64,000 bases of DNA from Euglena gracilis (taxonomy: Eukaryota; Euglenida; Euglenophyceae; Euglenales). The DNA lies in the NCBI GenBank assembly GCA_039621445.1, contig CP154954.1, positions 21,960,954 through 22,024,953 of the forward strand, in the 5' to 3' direction. The translations under genes were made by a program, and so were the position numbers. Each line of letters begins with the position of its first letter. Position 1 is the stretch's first letter. This document shows, piece after piece, positions 1-9,800 of this stretch. The notes under the pieces are model-generated. The model ran no database searches. It saw only the letters and a list, made by a program, of their open reading frames with translations, and was not told where the DNA came from.

Positions 1-13
1 TAATAATCATTTC

Positions 14-115
14 CCTAGGTTAAAATCGACTGAAAACCTAAAAGTGGTATTTCAGTGATTTTCGGCCCCACTCAGGCAAATGTTTGCCAATTTTTGGGTT
101 AGGACCACTTTACAG
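14..115 (+). repeat. Dispersed repeat, copy 1 (partial)
   Basis: This stretch reads as a tail of a dispersed repeat: 'TCGACTGAAAACC', 'GTATTTCAGTGATTTTC', 'CCCCACT.AGGCAAAT', then 'TTAGGACCACTTTACA'. The same series of blocks occurs at 4391-4495 and, reverse-complemented, at 41850-42085. All three copies stop at GGACC.CTTTACA and are followed by G/C-rich sequence. No coding potential is visible, and the family is not one I recognise. Confidence 0.6.
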
Positions 116-172
116 CCGACCCCCCCCGGGGGGGAGGGGTCCGGGTCAAGACCATTCGGGCTCCGCACGGCG

Positions 173-273
173 AGATGGTGAGGTCCTGCTTTCCTTGCCG
201 GCTGTTCCGTTCTGGTGTGTTTGTGCGTGTGCGGGGGGGTGCTTCTTACTGCTTTTTGTTGCTGGAGTTGGCT
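173..273 (+). repeat. Left inverted terminal repeat of the DIRS-like element
   Basis: About 100 bp from GAGATGGTGAGGTC to GGAGTTGGC matches the reverse complement of 3242-3342 with a handful of substitutions. It shares the blocks CTTTCCTTGCCGGCTGTTC, TTCTGGTGTGT and TGTGCGTGTGCGGGGGG. Confidence 0.85.
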
Positions 274-464
274 GATTCCTATTTCTGCCCTCAAGGAGAA
301 AGAGTTTTACTTTTACGAGTTCAAGTGGAATTATTTTACGAGGAGTACTACTTTCCCAAAGACCATCACTTTGACCAACTGGTGGACCGAACTTTTTCGG
401 AACTTCAACTTCCTGACGGAAGAATTCAACTCCTCGAGTTCAACTGGAATTATTCCCAGAAGTA

Positions 465-1560
465 TTGCAATTGCCACAACAGAGATCAATGAATTTCAAA
501 GAAACTCTGAATTTCAAGAAGAACTTCAAAGAACTTCCAAGAAGTCAGCTGAAGCTGGGGAAGGTGGAGACACAGCAGCTGCTGCAGAAGCTGGAGGGGC
601 GGCAGCAACACACCTGTCCGTTGCCATCGCAACCCCCCACCGCATCAGAGATTTCAAAATCCCCCTCTCAACATGAGAATGGCCATGGAACATGGACAAC
701 TGTGGTCAGGAGGACAAGAAGGCAGAAGGGGAATACCATCACAGGTCCAACAGACTCCCCCCCTTTTTCTATGTCCCCCTCCTTCCAGGGGACAAAGCGA
801 GGGCTACGGCAGATTTTCAACAAATATCAGAAATCCAAAGGATTCAAGTCATCATGGCTATGGCAGCCAGCATCCAAAAGGACCTGGGGTCCAGAATCAA
901 GGCTATGGAAGCCATCATTCAAGAGGGCAGTGGACCCATGGGCAAGGCTGTGGCAGCCAGTGCCCCAGACTGGAAAGATCCCACTGGGGAAGGGTATGTC
1001 CAACTTACCCCACAGCTCTCTCAAACATAAACCCCTCAGGAGCTGCCCATCCAAGCAAGCAGTCCCCCCTTCAGGGGAAGGCCAATGGAGGCCATTATAT
1101 GCAAGAGGCCAATGGAGGCCAGGGGAAGCATCAAAATATCAAGGCCAATGGAGGTCATTTCAATCAAAATCAGGTTGCCATTGGAGGCCAGTGCATTCCA
1201 GATCACATCAGCCCTTGGGGGGGGCGGCCCAAGATTGGCTACACCAGGGCCCCCCAAGAAGGTAATCAGCCCACACCCCCCAGCTATATATGTACCTCCC
1301 CATTGCAGACACAGACCTTCCCCCATCTTTCAAATTCAGGGGGAAAGCCTGTCTTTGAGCAGCCCTATGGCAGGGCCAGAGGTGACCCCAGTGATGGGGC
1401 TGCCAGGGAGGACCCCAGTGATGGGGCCAGGGGGAAGGACCCCAGTGATGGGGCCTGTGGAATCCCCAGACACATTACACCCAGGGGTGCCCCCCTACAG
1501 AGCCCTGCAGGCCAGCATTCCCCATTGGTTCAAGGCAGGAGCCAGCACAGAGGTATATAA
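465..1560 (+). pseudogene. Gag-position sequence of the DIRS-like element (frame uncertain)
   Basis: This is the region upstream of the RT. Three overlapping frames stay open for long stretches (465-1265, 673-1560 and 692-1030), which reflects a repetitive, G/A-rich sequence. The frame 692-1030 is in phase with the downstream RT and reads like a helical Gag segment (FQQISEIQRIQVIMAMAASI..., residues about 48-80). It is cut by a TAA at 1028-1030. Near-identical short repeats follow: GCCAATGGAGG about five times in 1080-1190, and 'GACCCCAGTGATGGGGC' three times in 1380-1460. By position this would be the DIRS Gag-like ORF1. No zinc knuckle is visible. Which frame was translated cannot be settled from one copy. 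Confidence 0.4.
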
Positions 1561-3090
1561 CTTTCTAAGGGAAGGGGTCAGGGCAGATATTCTCCTCCCC
1601 CCTCAGATGTCCTTAAAAGTTCCCTTCAAAACTCCCCAAGAAATAATGACTGCCCAGAAAATTCTGAGGGAATACGAATGTGCAGCGGCAACCAGCCAAA
1701 TCACCCCAGAGGAGGCAAAACATTTTGTCCCTTATTTTATCATTCCCAAAGAGGAAGGGGGAAAGACAAAGGAAAGACTAATTTCAGATTGTCGACAGTT
1801 AAATCTCCATTTCACCCCCCAGAAGTTCAGATTGGAACACATGGGAAACATCTTCCCATATCTCAGAAAAGGTTGGTTCTGTGGAAAAATAGATCTGAAA
1901 GACGATTATTTCTACTTAAAGCTGCACAGCAGACTGGAAAAACATGTTTGCATGCAGGTGGGGGGGGGGAGAAACGTGGCAATTTCAATCTGCATGCTTT
2001 GCCTGCCACAAAAGTTTATCACTCTAATGAGAGTCTGGGAAAGGAAAGGGAGAAAGGAAGGAAAGGTAGTTTTCATCTACCTGGACGACATTTTGCTGTT
2101 AGCCCCCAGCAAAAAGACAGCAGCCCAACATTTGGCAGAAATGAAAAAAGATCTTTCACTGGCAGGTTTCAGAATAAACCTCCCCAAATCATGTATGGAA
2201 CTAACACAAGAAATAAAGCATTTGGGCCAGTGGATCAATTTTAAAAATTGCCAACTGGAAATTCCACAGGTAAAACTGAAATCCTTAAGAAAGGAATTAG
2301 GAAAGGTGCTGACAGCACAACAAATGAGCTGCAAAAAGCTCAGCTCTATTGTAGGGCAAGTAAGAAGCTATTTAGTTTCAATGCCTTTTCTCAGAATTCT
2401 GACAGATCAACTTTGCAAAATGGTGGATCTGCATACCAAGTGGGGTTGGGACCACACCTTGACCATTCCACAAGGGGTCAAAGATCAAATTGTGGAGTTA
2501 AAGGCATTTTTGCAGCCAGGTGTGGGCAGAGCATTTCAATCCCAGGCCTCTCAGGAACTCTTCTCAGACAGCAGCACCTGGCAATGGGGGGGGGGGGTTG
2601 GACAAAGATTCAGGCCAAAAGGTGCAGGATTTTTGGAGGGACCTGCATGTCCTTCACATCAATCGAAAAGAATTGCAGGCTGCAGTGGAAACTGTAAAAT
2701 CTTTGGCCAAACCAAAACAAACGATTGTGCTTCATGTGGACAGTCAGGTGGCTGTCAGTTATTTGACAAAATGGGGAGGCAAAAAGCCACACCTAAATTC
2801 CATCCTAAAACCCCTGTTGTATCATCTTCAATTTGCAGGTGGTTTTGGTTCCCACAAAAGAACAATTGGCAGACTCCCTGACCAGGCAACAAAAGGACCC
2901 AGGGGATTATACCCTAAACCTGAACATCTTTCACCAAATTCTTCAGGTCTTCAGAATGGACATAACCCCAGAAGTGGACATGTTTTGCACTCCCAGCAAC
3001 AAAAAACGAATGGTCCGAATGGTCTCGGACTCCCACGACAGAGGAAGGGGCAGGAAGGGACCAAGAGGGCGAAGCACAAGAAGATGGTGA
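1085..3090 (+). pseudogene. DIRS-like reverse transcriptase-RNase H polyprotein, frameshifted
   Basis: An open frame of 598 codons (1085-2881) carries RT. A pre-RT block ends FLREGVRADILLPPQ, followed by LISDCRQLN, motif A KIDLKDDYF, the catalytic box FIYLDDILLLAPS and the thumb motif HLGQWINF. This spacing and the YLDD box fit DIRS/Ngaro-type RT. RNase H begins with ELFSDSSTW. Near 2600 the frame shifts to 2520-3269, giving INRKELQAAVETVKSL and VLHVDSQVAVSYLTKWGG. Near 2830 it shifts again to LVPTKEQLADSLTR and EVDMFCTPSNKKR. The last block resembles the start of the Dam-like tail of DIRS polyproteins ('DLFASPSN'). Two frameshifts and the missing recombinase indicate a dead copy. Confidence 0.8.
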
Positions 3091-3091
3091 G
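3026..3091 (+). repeat. Internal complementary region of the DIRS-like element
   Basis: These 66 bp, from CGGACTCCCACGACAGAGG to GAAGATGGTGAG, are the reverse complement of 3331-3397 with about four mismatches. In DIRS elements such a region is complementary to the outer ends of the terminal repeats and serves as template for joining the ends of the cDNA. Confidence 0.85.
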
Positions 3092-3241
3092 CCCAACCCT
3101 TCCACCCAAAACATCAGCAGAAAAAGAAAGACATCCCAACCAGAAAGGGGACCCCCGACCAAGCAGCCATGGGAGAGGGGGGGCGGGGGCGGGGACACGA
3201 CGGTTCAGCTTCGCCAAGGTGTCGGAGGAGGCCTCATCATC

Positions 3242-3397
3242 GCTAACTCCGGCAACAAAGGCGCAATAAGAAGCACCCCCCGCACACGCACAGACACACC
3301 AGAACAGAACAGCCGGCAAGGAAAGCACGACCTCACCATCTTCTTGTGCTGCGCCCTCTTCGTCCCTTCCTCCCCCTTCCTCTGTCGTGGGAGTCCG
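3242..3397 (-). repeat. Right inverted terminal repeat plus outer extension
   Basis: 3242-3342 is the reverse complement of the left terminal repeat. The adjoining 3343-3397 has no counterpart at the left end, but it is complementary to the internal region at 3026-3091. The asymmetric extension is typical of DIRS termini. Confidence 0.8.
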
Positions 3398-3459
3398 AAA
3401 ACCAGTCAGTCACCCTGAAAAAACCAGTCACCTCCGCCCCCCGGGGGGGGGGGGGGTCG

Positions 3460-4254
3460 GTCAGTGCTTAAGCAACTGCCTGTTCCGGACCACCCCCTCC
3501 TCTCCTTATATTATTTCGTCCAAGGTACCACCCAATTCCACTGAATGGTCCTTCAAACCCTGGCGTAGGATCGTTGAACTCTTTCCCCTGCGGCGGCTTT
3601 TTTCAAGTGCTTCTTCAGTTTTTCTTGGGCACAGCACTGTGAAGCCACTTGAACCAGGAAATCAGGATCCGCCCAGTTCACCATCTGACTAAAGAAAATC
3701 CCTGCCAACGAGGGTTTCCTCAACCTTCTCTTGCATTACTAACTTCTCCACCGAGGAGATTCAACCGCTCGGCCACGTGCTGTGCTCAGGGTTCGCTATC
3801 GCTGGGGGATGTGCTCTCATTCTGGGGTTTTGCCTTTTTTGTGCCCCTGCGCTTCTGGTTATGCCTCACCCAGGGCGGTCCAGACAACCAGTGTTTGCTT
3901 CGCCCGACTTTGGGCTTTGCCAGGCAGGGCCTCCACTAGGCCTTGGCCGGAGGATCCGGGTAGGACCTCTATGTTTGCTTCGCCCGGCTTTGGGCTTGCA
4001 GTCCTCCGGCCTCGGCTTTCGGTTCGACCCGCCGGCACAGCTTAGCTTTGTACAATTTTTTCGAAGTCCTTGACTTTTCCCCCTTGAACTCTTCCCCCTG
4101 GGTTTCTTTTTGTAGTTTGACAACGACAAATCTTGTAAGCAACAAATCAACGATGAGGTAAATTCTGTGAAAGTACTTGTCAGAGCGGTAAAGAAGAACC
4201 TTGTGTGAAGGAAAATTTTGTAGTTACATTGGGGGGGTTCGAGTGGGCTATCCT
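3460..4254. other. Unassigned sequence downstream of the DIRS-like element
   Basis: No gene is recognisable. Two short near-identical blocks, GTTTGCTTCGCCCG.CTTTGGGCTT, occur at about 3893-3917 and 3974-3997. Confidence 0.4.
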
Positions 4255-4495
4255 TAGGGTGTGGTTATTTCCTAATCCTAACCAGTCTGAAAATTCAGCC
4301 GGCCGGACTTGGAAAATTCGGCTGTGAAGGTGAGAAGGGTCAAAATTCAGGTTCAGGCACTAAAGGCCGACCCTGTTATCCCTTTCCGAAAGTTAAATTC
4401 GCCTGAAAACCAAAAATGGGTATTTCAGGGATTTTTGAGCCCACTAAGAACAATTCCGGTCAAATTTATGGTTAGGACCCCTTTACACTCCCCCA
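4255..4495 (+). repeat. Dispersed repeat, copy 2
   Basis: This is the fullest plus-strand copy of the repeat also seen at 14-115 and, inverted, at 41850-42085. It contains GGCCGGACTTGGAAAATT, GGTCAAAATTCAGGTTCAGGC, TTCGCCTGAAAACC and GGTATTTCAGGGATTTT, and it ends TTAGGACCCCTTTACA. Confidence 0.6.
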
Positions 4496-4619
4496 GAGAG
4501 AAACGTCTTGGGGTCATTTAGTTAATCGCAGAAAATAAAAGGGGTCCGATGAAAAGGAAAATTTTTAATTTTTGCCCCAAGTGGTACGTGTGCTGATCGT
4601 TAAATAACATTCTAACGGT

Positions 4620-4810
4620 GAGGGGGGGGGCCGCCCTCGGGGCTCGCTCAACCCCGAGGGTCGCAACGGGGGGCAAAATCACAACGGTGCAGCCATGTCG
4701 CAACGGGGCGGCATCGTGCAACGGTGCAACGGGGGGTCACGGCGCATCATAGTTGCGGCCGCCGCACGACGCGTCACCCACGGGGGGAAGGGCTTTAGAC
4801 GCCCCGTACC
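4620..4810. repeat. G/C-rich simple sequence
   Basis: A run of ten G is followed by imperfect repeats of GCAACGGGG / GCAACGGTG (about 4660-4740). The rest of 4500-5400 holds no convincing gene. 5080-5190 is periodic poly-T, with runs of 6-7 T separated by a few bases. Confidence 0.5.
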
Positions 4811-5403
4811 ACCCCCGCAACGGCTGTGGTTGGTCTCCTCCACCAAATTTCAGTGTTGATGGTCCTGTTCCATCCCGCCTCCGCTTTGAACCACTCGATG
4901 GAGTGCCGTGCGTGTATGTGTAAGTCGCGCGTTGTAAATCTGCCGGGTGTCAAACAAAGAAGAGAAGGGGGGGCGTAACTTGGTAGGTCGTGTCACGCCC
5001 GGCCTTGCCTAGGGTTGCGTCGCAACTCGAAAGTTGCACGGCAAGCCTCGACAACGACCATCCACAGCACCCTAATCAGATTTTTGGATCTTTTTTTGCA
5101 GATTTTTTTGTCATTCTTAGGGAACTCTCCGACTTTTTTGAGATCGCTTTTTTTGTAAGTCGACTTTTTTTGAATCAACACTTTTTTGTAGTTCCACCTC
5201 TTTATCCAGCCGTTCGAACGATTTGTTGATTGCTCTGGTGTGTCCGTGTGTCTCTCGATCTGTTACCCGTTGCAGACGAGTACCAAAAATCAAAAGATCG
5301 GAAAAGAAAGCGACTCCGCAACCCGCGGGAGCGATTCCCCACGAAACTTGGCGCCTTGCGAAAACTGAAAAAAACTGAGAAACGGAGAAATCCCCTGAAT
5401 TGC

Positions 5404-5700
5404 TCAAATGGAACCCTCACGAATTCTCTTTTTGAAATACGCCATGAGGTATATTTTCAAATTTGCCTCCTTGGCGTAAACAGAAAATTCTCGAGCGTAA
5501 CGATGGAAAAAATGCCCGATGGGTTCCCAGGTGTTATCCGACTCATCCCAACCCTTCCATTTCACAAGAAATTGCCATTGTCCATTTGGACCTTTTCTAT
5601 GTGAAATAATTTTTTTCCACGACATATTCTCCGGGGGTAGCTTCCACATCCTCGGTTTTGGATTCGGTTTCATGCTGTTTTTTTCCTGGACGACAATCAC
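5404..5700 (-). pseudogene. Chromodomain fragment of a third Ty3/gypsy family
   Basis: A 98-codon minus-strand frame contains SWKKIISHRKGPNGQW, FLVKWKGWDESDNTWEP and IGHFF. This is the chromodomain signature (hydrophobic strand, WKGW, NTWEP) found at the C terminus of chromoviral integrases, where it steers insertion to particular chromatin. It differs clearly from the chromodomain at 63360-63480 ([13 protein letters not shown]) and from the one at about 14120-14250, so it represents another family. No integrase core precedes it. Instead the Gag-like frame at 5697-6356 abuts it directly. Confidence 0.75.
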
Positions 5701-6356
5701 TTCACCCCCCCCTTTGTTGGCAGGGCACGGTGCTGGACAAGGCTGTAGGAAAGGTGTGCATGCACAGTCCGCTTAGCAGTGAGTCGGGCCTCATGTGGCT
5801 GCTGGGGAGGATTTAGAAAACCAATTTGCAGGCACATTTGTAGCACCATTTGTCGGAGTAGTACAGCAATGTTTTGCCCAGAATGTGTGGCACCAGTAGC
5901 GGGGCTATTTGGTCCACGATTTCCCCCCATTTGGGGAGATGGGGAATTGTGGGGGACCTTTTGGTACCGAATGTGTTGCTGGTGGGCAGCCCTTGGTTTA
6001 CCAAGTGGTCCCCGGTGCTGTGGTTGGTGGGTTTGTTTTTTGGAAAAGGTCAGTGGGACCAAGGGCTGCCCAGAGCGGCGAAGATTACGGGGCACATATC
6101 GAGATTTACGGGTCTCTTGCAGATAACTTTCGTATGCTTCTTCTTCTGTGGTGCGCTTGTTCTTTCTGCTGCCCAGGACTTCCAGTCTTTCTTGGATTCT
6201 CGCGATCTTCTCCCCGACCTGTTAGGCATCCAGGGCCACCTGGCCCAAACCTTCCACCACTTGTGCCAATCTCTTTGATAGTATCAGCTCGTCCAAGGTT
6301 TCGTTCAACGTGTCCTCGGTCCCAGGCTCAGGGCTCTCCGGCCCCTTTCCAGCCAT
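5697..6356 (-). pseudogene. Gag-like fragment joined to the chromodomain
   Basis: A start codon at 6354-6356 opens MAGKGPESPEPGTEDTLNET, an acidic start followed by a helical stretch (LDELILSKRLAQVVEGLGQV). After a frame change the 132-codon frame 5697-6095 follows: basic, Q/P/H-rich, and starting MPRNLRRSGQ. A Cys pair with downstream His (CYKCACKL...SSHMRP) can be read in yet another frame near 5800-5840. This suggests a decayed Gag with a nucleocapsid, but no standard CCHC box is intact. The next frame down (5404-5700) is the chromodomain with no pol between them. Confidence 0.45.
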
Positions 6357-6479
6357 GTTTATGCGGAGACGAAAAAAATAGACACGGCATTTGATCGACG
6401 GTGGTGGGGCGAACCGAAACAACCGACCAGTGGCACAGCCTACTGGATTTGAGCGTTCGGGGGAGCAAGGCTGTTTACA

Positions 6480-7800
6480 GACGCCGACACTCCGAAAGTG
6501 ATGAATTTTTTGTGCTCTGACTGACTGAAGGACCCGGTGTTAGGGAGAACCGAATCCACCGACCAGTGGCGCAGCCTACTGGATTTCTTGTACTTGCATT
6601 GAGGGGCTATGTACACAAGGGTTAGGTATGTACAGCTAGCTGCGTTGGGTGGGAGGGCGGTGGACATGGCCTTGTTCAGGTCCTCGGTATACCAGTGTTC
6701 AAGGCTCTCATGATCTGTCAACACGAGTATCTGGACCAGGCTACTGGCTATCCAGCTGCGGAATTTCTGGAGAATAAGCACAATGGTGTATGTCTCCTTT
6801 TCGCGAATGCTCCATTTAACCTGTCCTTTCCCGTTGTCTCCCTGTAGCTTCCTGCTAAAGAAAGCCACAGGTGGGATTTCATTTGCCGCATTATGCTGGC
6901 TAAGAACCCTGCCAACAGCGTAATCGCTGCTGTCGACCTCCAGGACATACGGTTTGTGTGGATCCGCGATATCGAGAACCACGTTCTCGAGGAGCAAGTC
7001 CTTGATTTTATTCAAGGCCTCGCGCATTTGGTCATCCCAAACGACTTTTGCGTTATCAGGTGTCCGATTTTTGAATTGTCGGGTTAGGGGTACCGCTATT
7101 TTCGCGAAATCTTTCATGTAAATCGCGTAACATTGGGCTAATCCCAAGAATCCCTTTAAGTGCGTTAAGGTCTTAACGACCTCAGGAGTCCATTTCTTAA
7201 TGGCCTCCATCTTGCTGGGTGCGGCTTTACTCTGCCCGTTGCTCAAGATGTGCCCGCAAAACTTAATAATTTTGCGAAACAGATGCATTTTGGAACCCTT
7301 CACAAAAAGCACACGCTTTTGGAACGCAGATAATACCGCCTGCACATGATATCCTCGCCCGATTTCGCGGATGGCGGTTGGGTTCCCACCAGTACATCAT
7401 GAATGTACACCAGAGCAAACGGCAAATCGCGCAAAACCCACTGGATCATGCGTTGAAACATGGCTGGACCATTATTAACACCCATGGAGAGCACTGTCCA
7501 TTGGTACACACCCTTGGATGTCACGAATGCTGTGTACGGTTGTGAAGCAGGATGCAAATGCATCTGATGGAAACCGTCTCCCGGATCAAAGATTGACCGC
7601 AACCTGTTATCCGATTGTCTAGTGGACAAAATCCTCGATCAGCGGTAACGGGAAGGGGTCACCCTTCGTTTGGGAGTTCAGGTGCCGTTAATCCAGCACC
7701 AGTGTCCACTTCTTCTGACCAGACTGGTCAGCTGGTTTGGGCACCACATAAGCTTGTGATGTCCATTCACACCCTCAACGCAGATTTCTGCGGTCATTGA
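6480..7800 (-). pseudogene. Ty3 family 1 RT-RNase H fragment
   Basis: The minus strand is closely similar to the intact pol at 60620-61750. RT motif A survives as [14 protein letters not shown]. The active site reads VYIHDVLVG, with the first Asp of YIDD replaced by His. The connection and RNase H follow: [35 protein letters not shown] and LTDHESLEHWYTE. Similarity stops near 6640. The part 7620-7800 carries further RT sequence in another frame (KKWTLVLD-like). Frameshifts, the mutated active site and the absence of an integrase make it a dead fragment. At its 5' end it meets the plus-strand piece 7842-8051 head to head. Confidence 0.85.
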
Positions 7801-7841
7801 GAGTGCTGACCAACACCCCAAGTCTGCTGACCACTGCTCGC

Positions 7842-8051
7842 GAATTACTTGCGAATTCCATGGTGTACTGGATAACCTAGTTTATGCCTGCGACGTCAAC
7901 CCCGCGATTAGCGGTCCGTTCGGTGTTTGCAAAATCGAGCTCAAGGATGGCGCTAAACCCAGGCACCCGAAATTCTTCCGTTGTTCGGGTGAACGCGAAC
8001 AAGCTCTCAACGAGATGATTGAGAAGCTCATCCAGCAGAAACGTACATATT
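7842..8051 (+). pseudogene. Ty3 family 1 RT N-terminal fragment, opposite strand
   Basis: The plus strand reads [20 protein letters not shown] and [19 protein letters not shown]. This corresponds to 60405-60610 of the intact element ([35 protein letters not shown]). The next residues of the same protein lie on the minus strand from 7800 downward, so the RT gene is broken by an inverted junction near 7800-7840. Confidence 0.85.
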
Positions 8052-9800
8052 AAAAACCATAACGTCTGTGCCATCCACAGAGGCTGTGAAATATTGCATC
8101 CGGCGTGGCGGTGATGTCCTGCGTGGCAATGGATGCAATCTTTGACAGGGGGAAATAGCAAGAGTTTTCTTCACAAAACGTGTTGGGGTGAGATATGCAG
8201 TGGATGGCAACAGGTGAAGAGGACCCTGTGATGGCCTCTGGGACCCCATTCTTTGTGTGTAGGGTTCAAACGTTGCCTAATAATCCTTTACCGCATCTGG
8301 AATAATCCTTTGCCCCATCTGGGTTGAGGTAAAATCCAAGTGAATTTCCCAATGGCGAGGTTAGTTTAGGGGTCCATTTGAACACGAGGTTAGGTTAGGG
8401 GTCCATTTTAACATACTTTAACATTAGAACTTCATCCAGGGCTGGATTGAGGTTGAGGTTTGCAAGAAAACTTCAACCTCAATGTTACCTCCTCAATGTC
8501 CAAAAGGCAGAAGATTGACCTCACAAAAATCATCGATTGGAAATAAATGGACCACAACCAGAGCTGATACTTTTGCTTAAAAAACAAAAACCGGACTTTT
8601 TTCAAAAAAGGCAAAAAAACGGGTGTTTTTTTATAAAAAAAAAGAGATCCTTTTCCAGGCATTACCGTCTCCTTGCGTATCACCCGACACACCTTCACGC
8701 CAAAAAACGCACAAAAATAATCTTTTTCATTTAAAAAAAATGCCAAAAATAACCAATGCACTTTCCGAGCAAATTTAAAATCGATCCAGTTACAAATTTG
8801 TTTAGGTTAGGCAATCCAGTTCGGATTCCCTCCTGAACTGTCATCCCAGGGCAAAATGATCCAGAGGATCCAGTTTCCGCTCCCCCTGCCTCTGGATGAG
8901 GTGGGGGACGCGGAGGGGTGGGGTGAGGGCATGCAAAGACATCCTCTTCGGTCAAAGCATGGTTGGATGGCATGAAAAATGTTTGTGCTTCTCAACCAAG
9001 GTTGAGGTGAAGGTGGGAGGGAATGAGGATGGGTGTGTTGGTAGATCTTCATGAGGTGGGTCTAACGCCGATTGGTGTTGGTCAAGCGCAGTGTGTGTGC
9101 AGCTTTTCTGCCCTCTATGGCCCGCCTACCTTTGGGAAATGCTGGAATTACTTGGGAAGCACGTGGCTGTCTCTCTTGGGAACGACTGCAGAGCAGGGGT
9201 GATGGGGGAAATCGGGGAGACCACACAAGAAGCATTCTTGTGGTGGGTATACGGGGGGGTCGCGAGGGTTGCACGGGGGGCAGGTCACGCACGAGTTGCA
9301 TGAGGTCATTTTCTTCCTCTGACGTTGGATCTCAATTGGTAATTTGCATGCCATTTTGTCCAAAAATTGGCCCAATAAGGCACGTGCGACAAATTTTTTG
9401 CAGTTGATTCCTTATTGAGTGGCAAATTCCTGCAGTGTGGAACGTTCTGTACCATTTGGAAGGCTGAACTGGGTTCAGAGTGGGGTCACAAGGGGGTCCG
9501 GGGAAACACCCCCCACAATTCTTATCCAAATTGCACAAGGTGGAGAGATTATAAATATTGGGCTGGGACGCTCACAGAAAAACCAACATTCGATTGTTTT
9601 GGAACTCGAAGAAAGGGAGTCTTGTGCTGATGGATCTACAAACATCAATTGCGCCCACAAAGTTCGCTTGCCGCTACCTTTTTTCTGCTTTTGTGCTTCT
9701 GCCTTGAAACAATCTGCATGTGTTTTTTTGTGTTTTCAAACTGTGTGTCCTGTCCCCAAGCGCCTGACCAGTTGGGTTCCAAGGGAACATTGGTGGATTT
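8052..9800. other. Unassigned region
   Basis: I see no supportable gene. 8353-8410 holds two near copies of GAGGTTAGNTTAGGGGTCCATTT. 8570-8760 is rich in A/T runs. On the minus strand 9062-9538 has several Cys pairs (CRTC, CNSCVTC, CFLC) spread over different frames, which are too scattered to call a domain. No LTR or primer binding site for the Gag at 9801 is visible. Confidence 0.4.

Larger units (their letters stand above)
116..3460 (+). mobile_element. Degenerate DIRS-like retrotransposon lacking a tyrosine recombinase
   Basis: The element is defined by an RT-RNase H reading frame of DIRS/Ngaro type (about 1085-3090) lying between inverted terminal repeats (173-273 and 3242-3342). An internal complementary region at 3026-3091 is the reverse complement of 3331-3397, just outside the right repeat. 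Inverted termini plus an internal complementary region are the hallmark of DIRS-type elements, which copy through a circular intermediate. Both ends run into CCCCCCCGGGGGGG tracts. DIRS elements normally encode a tyrosine recombinase after RNase H. Here the coding sequence meets the complementary region directly, so the recombinase is missing, and the copy looks non-autonomous or deleted. The exact outer ends are uncertain. Confidence 0.75.

Noticed and set aside
2951-3328. Minus-strand 125-codon frame as a candidate for the missing tyrosine recombinase
   Set aside because: Low-complexity Cys/Leu/Pro sequence overlapping the repeat, with no R..H..R..Y pattern.
8340-8415. TTAGG/TTAGGGG-like motifs suggesting telomeric repeats
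   Set aside because: Only two imperfect 23-bp copies, not an array of short telomere units.
9062-9538. Minus-strand Cys-rich frames (CNSCVTCPPC, CFLC, CRTC)
   Set aside because: The Cys pairs fall in three different frames with stops between them and no fixed spacing. Not enough to call a zinc-finger gene.
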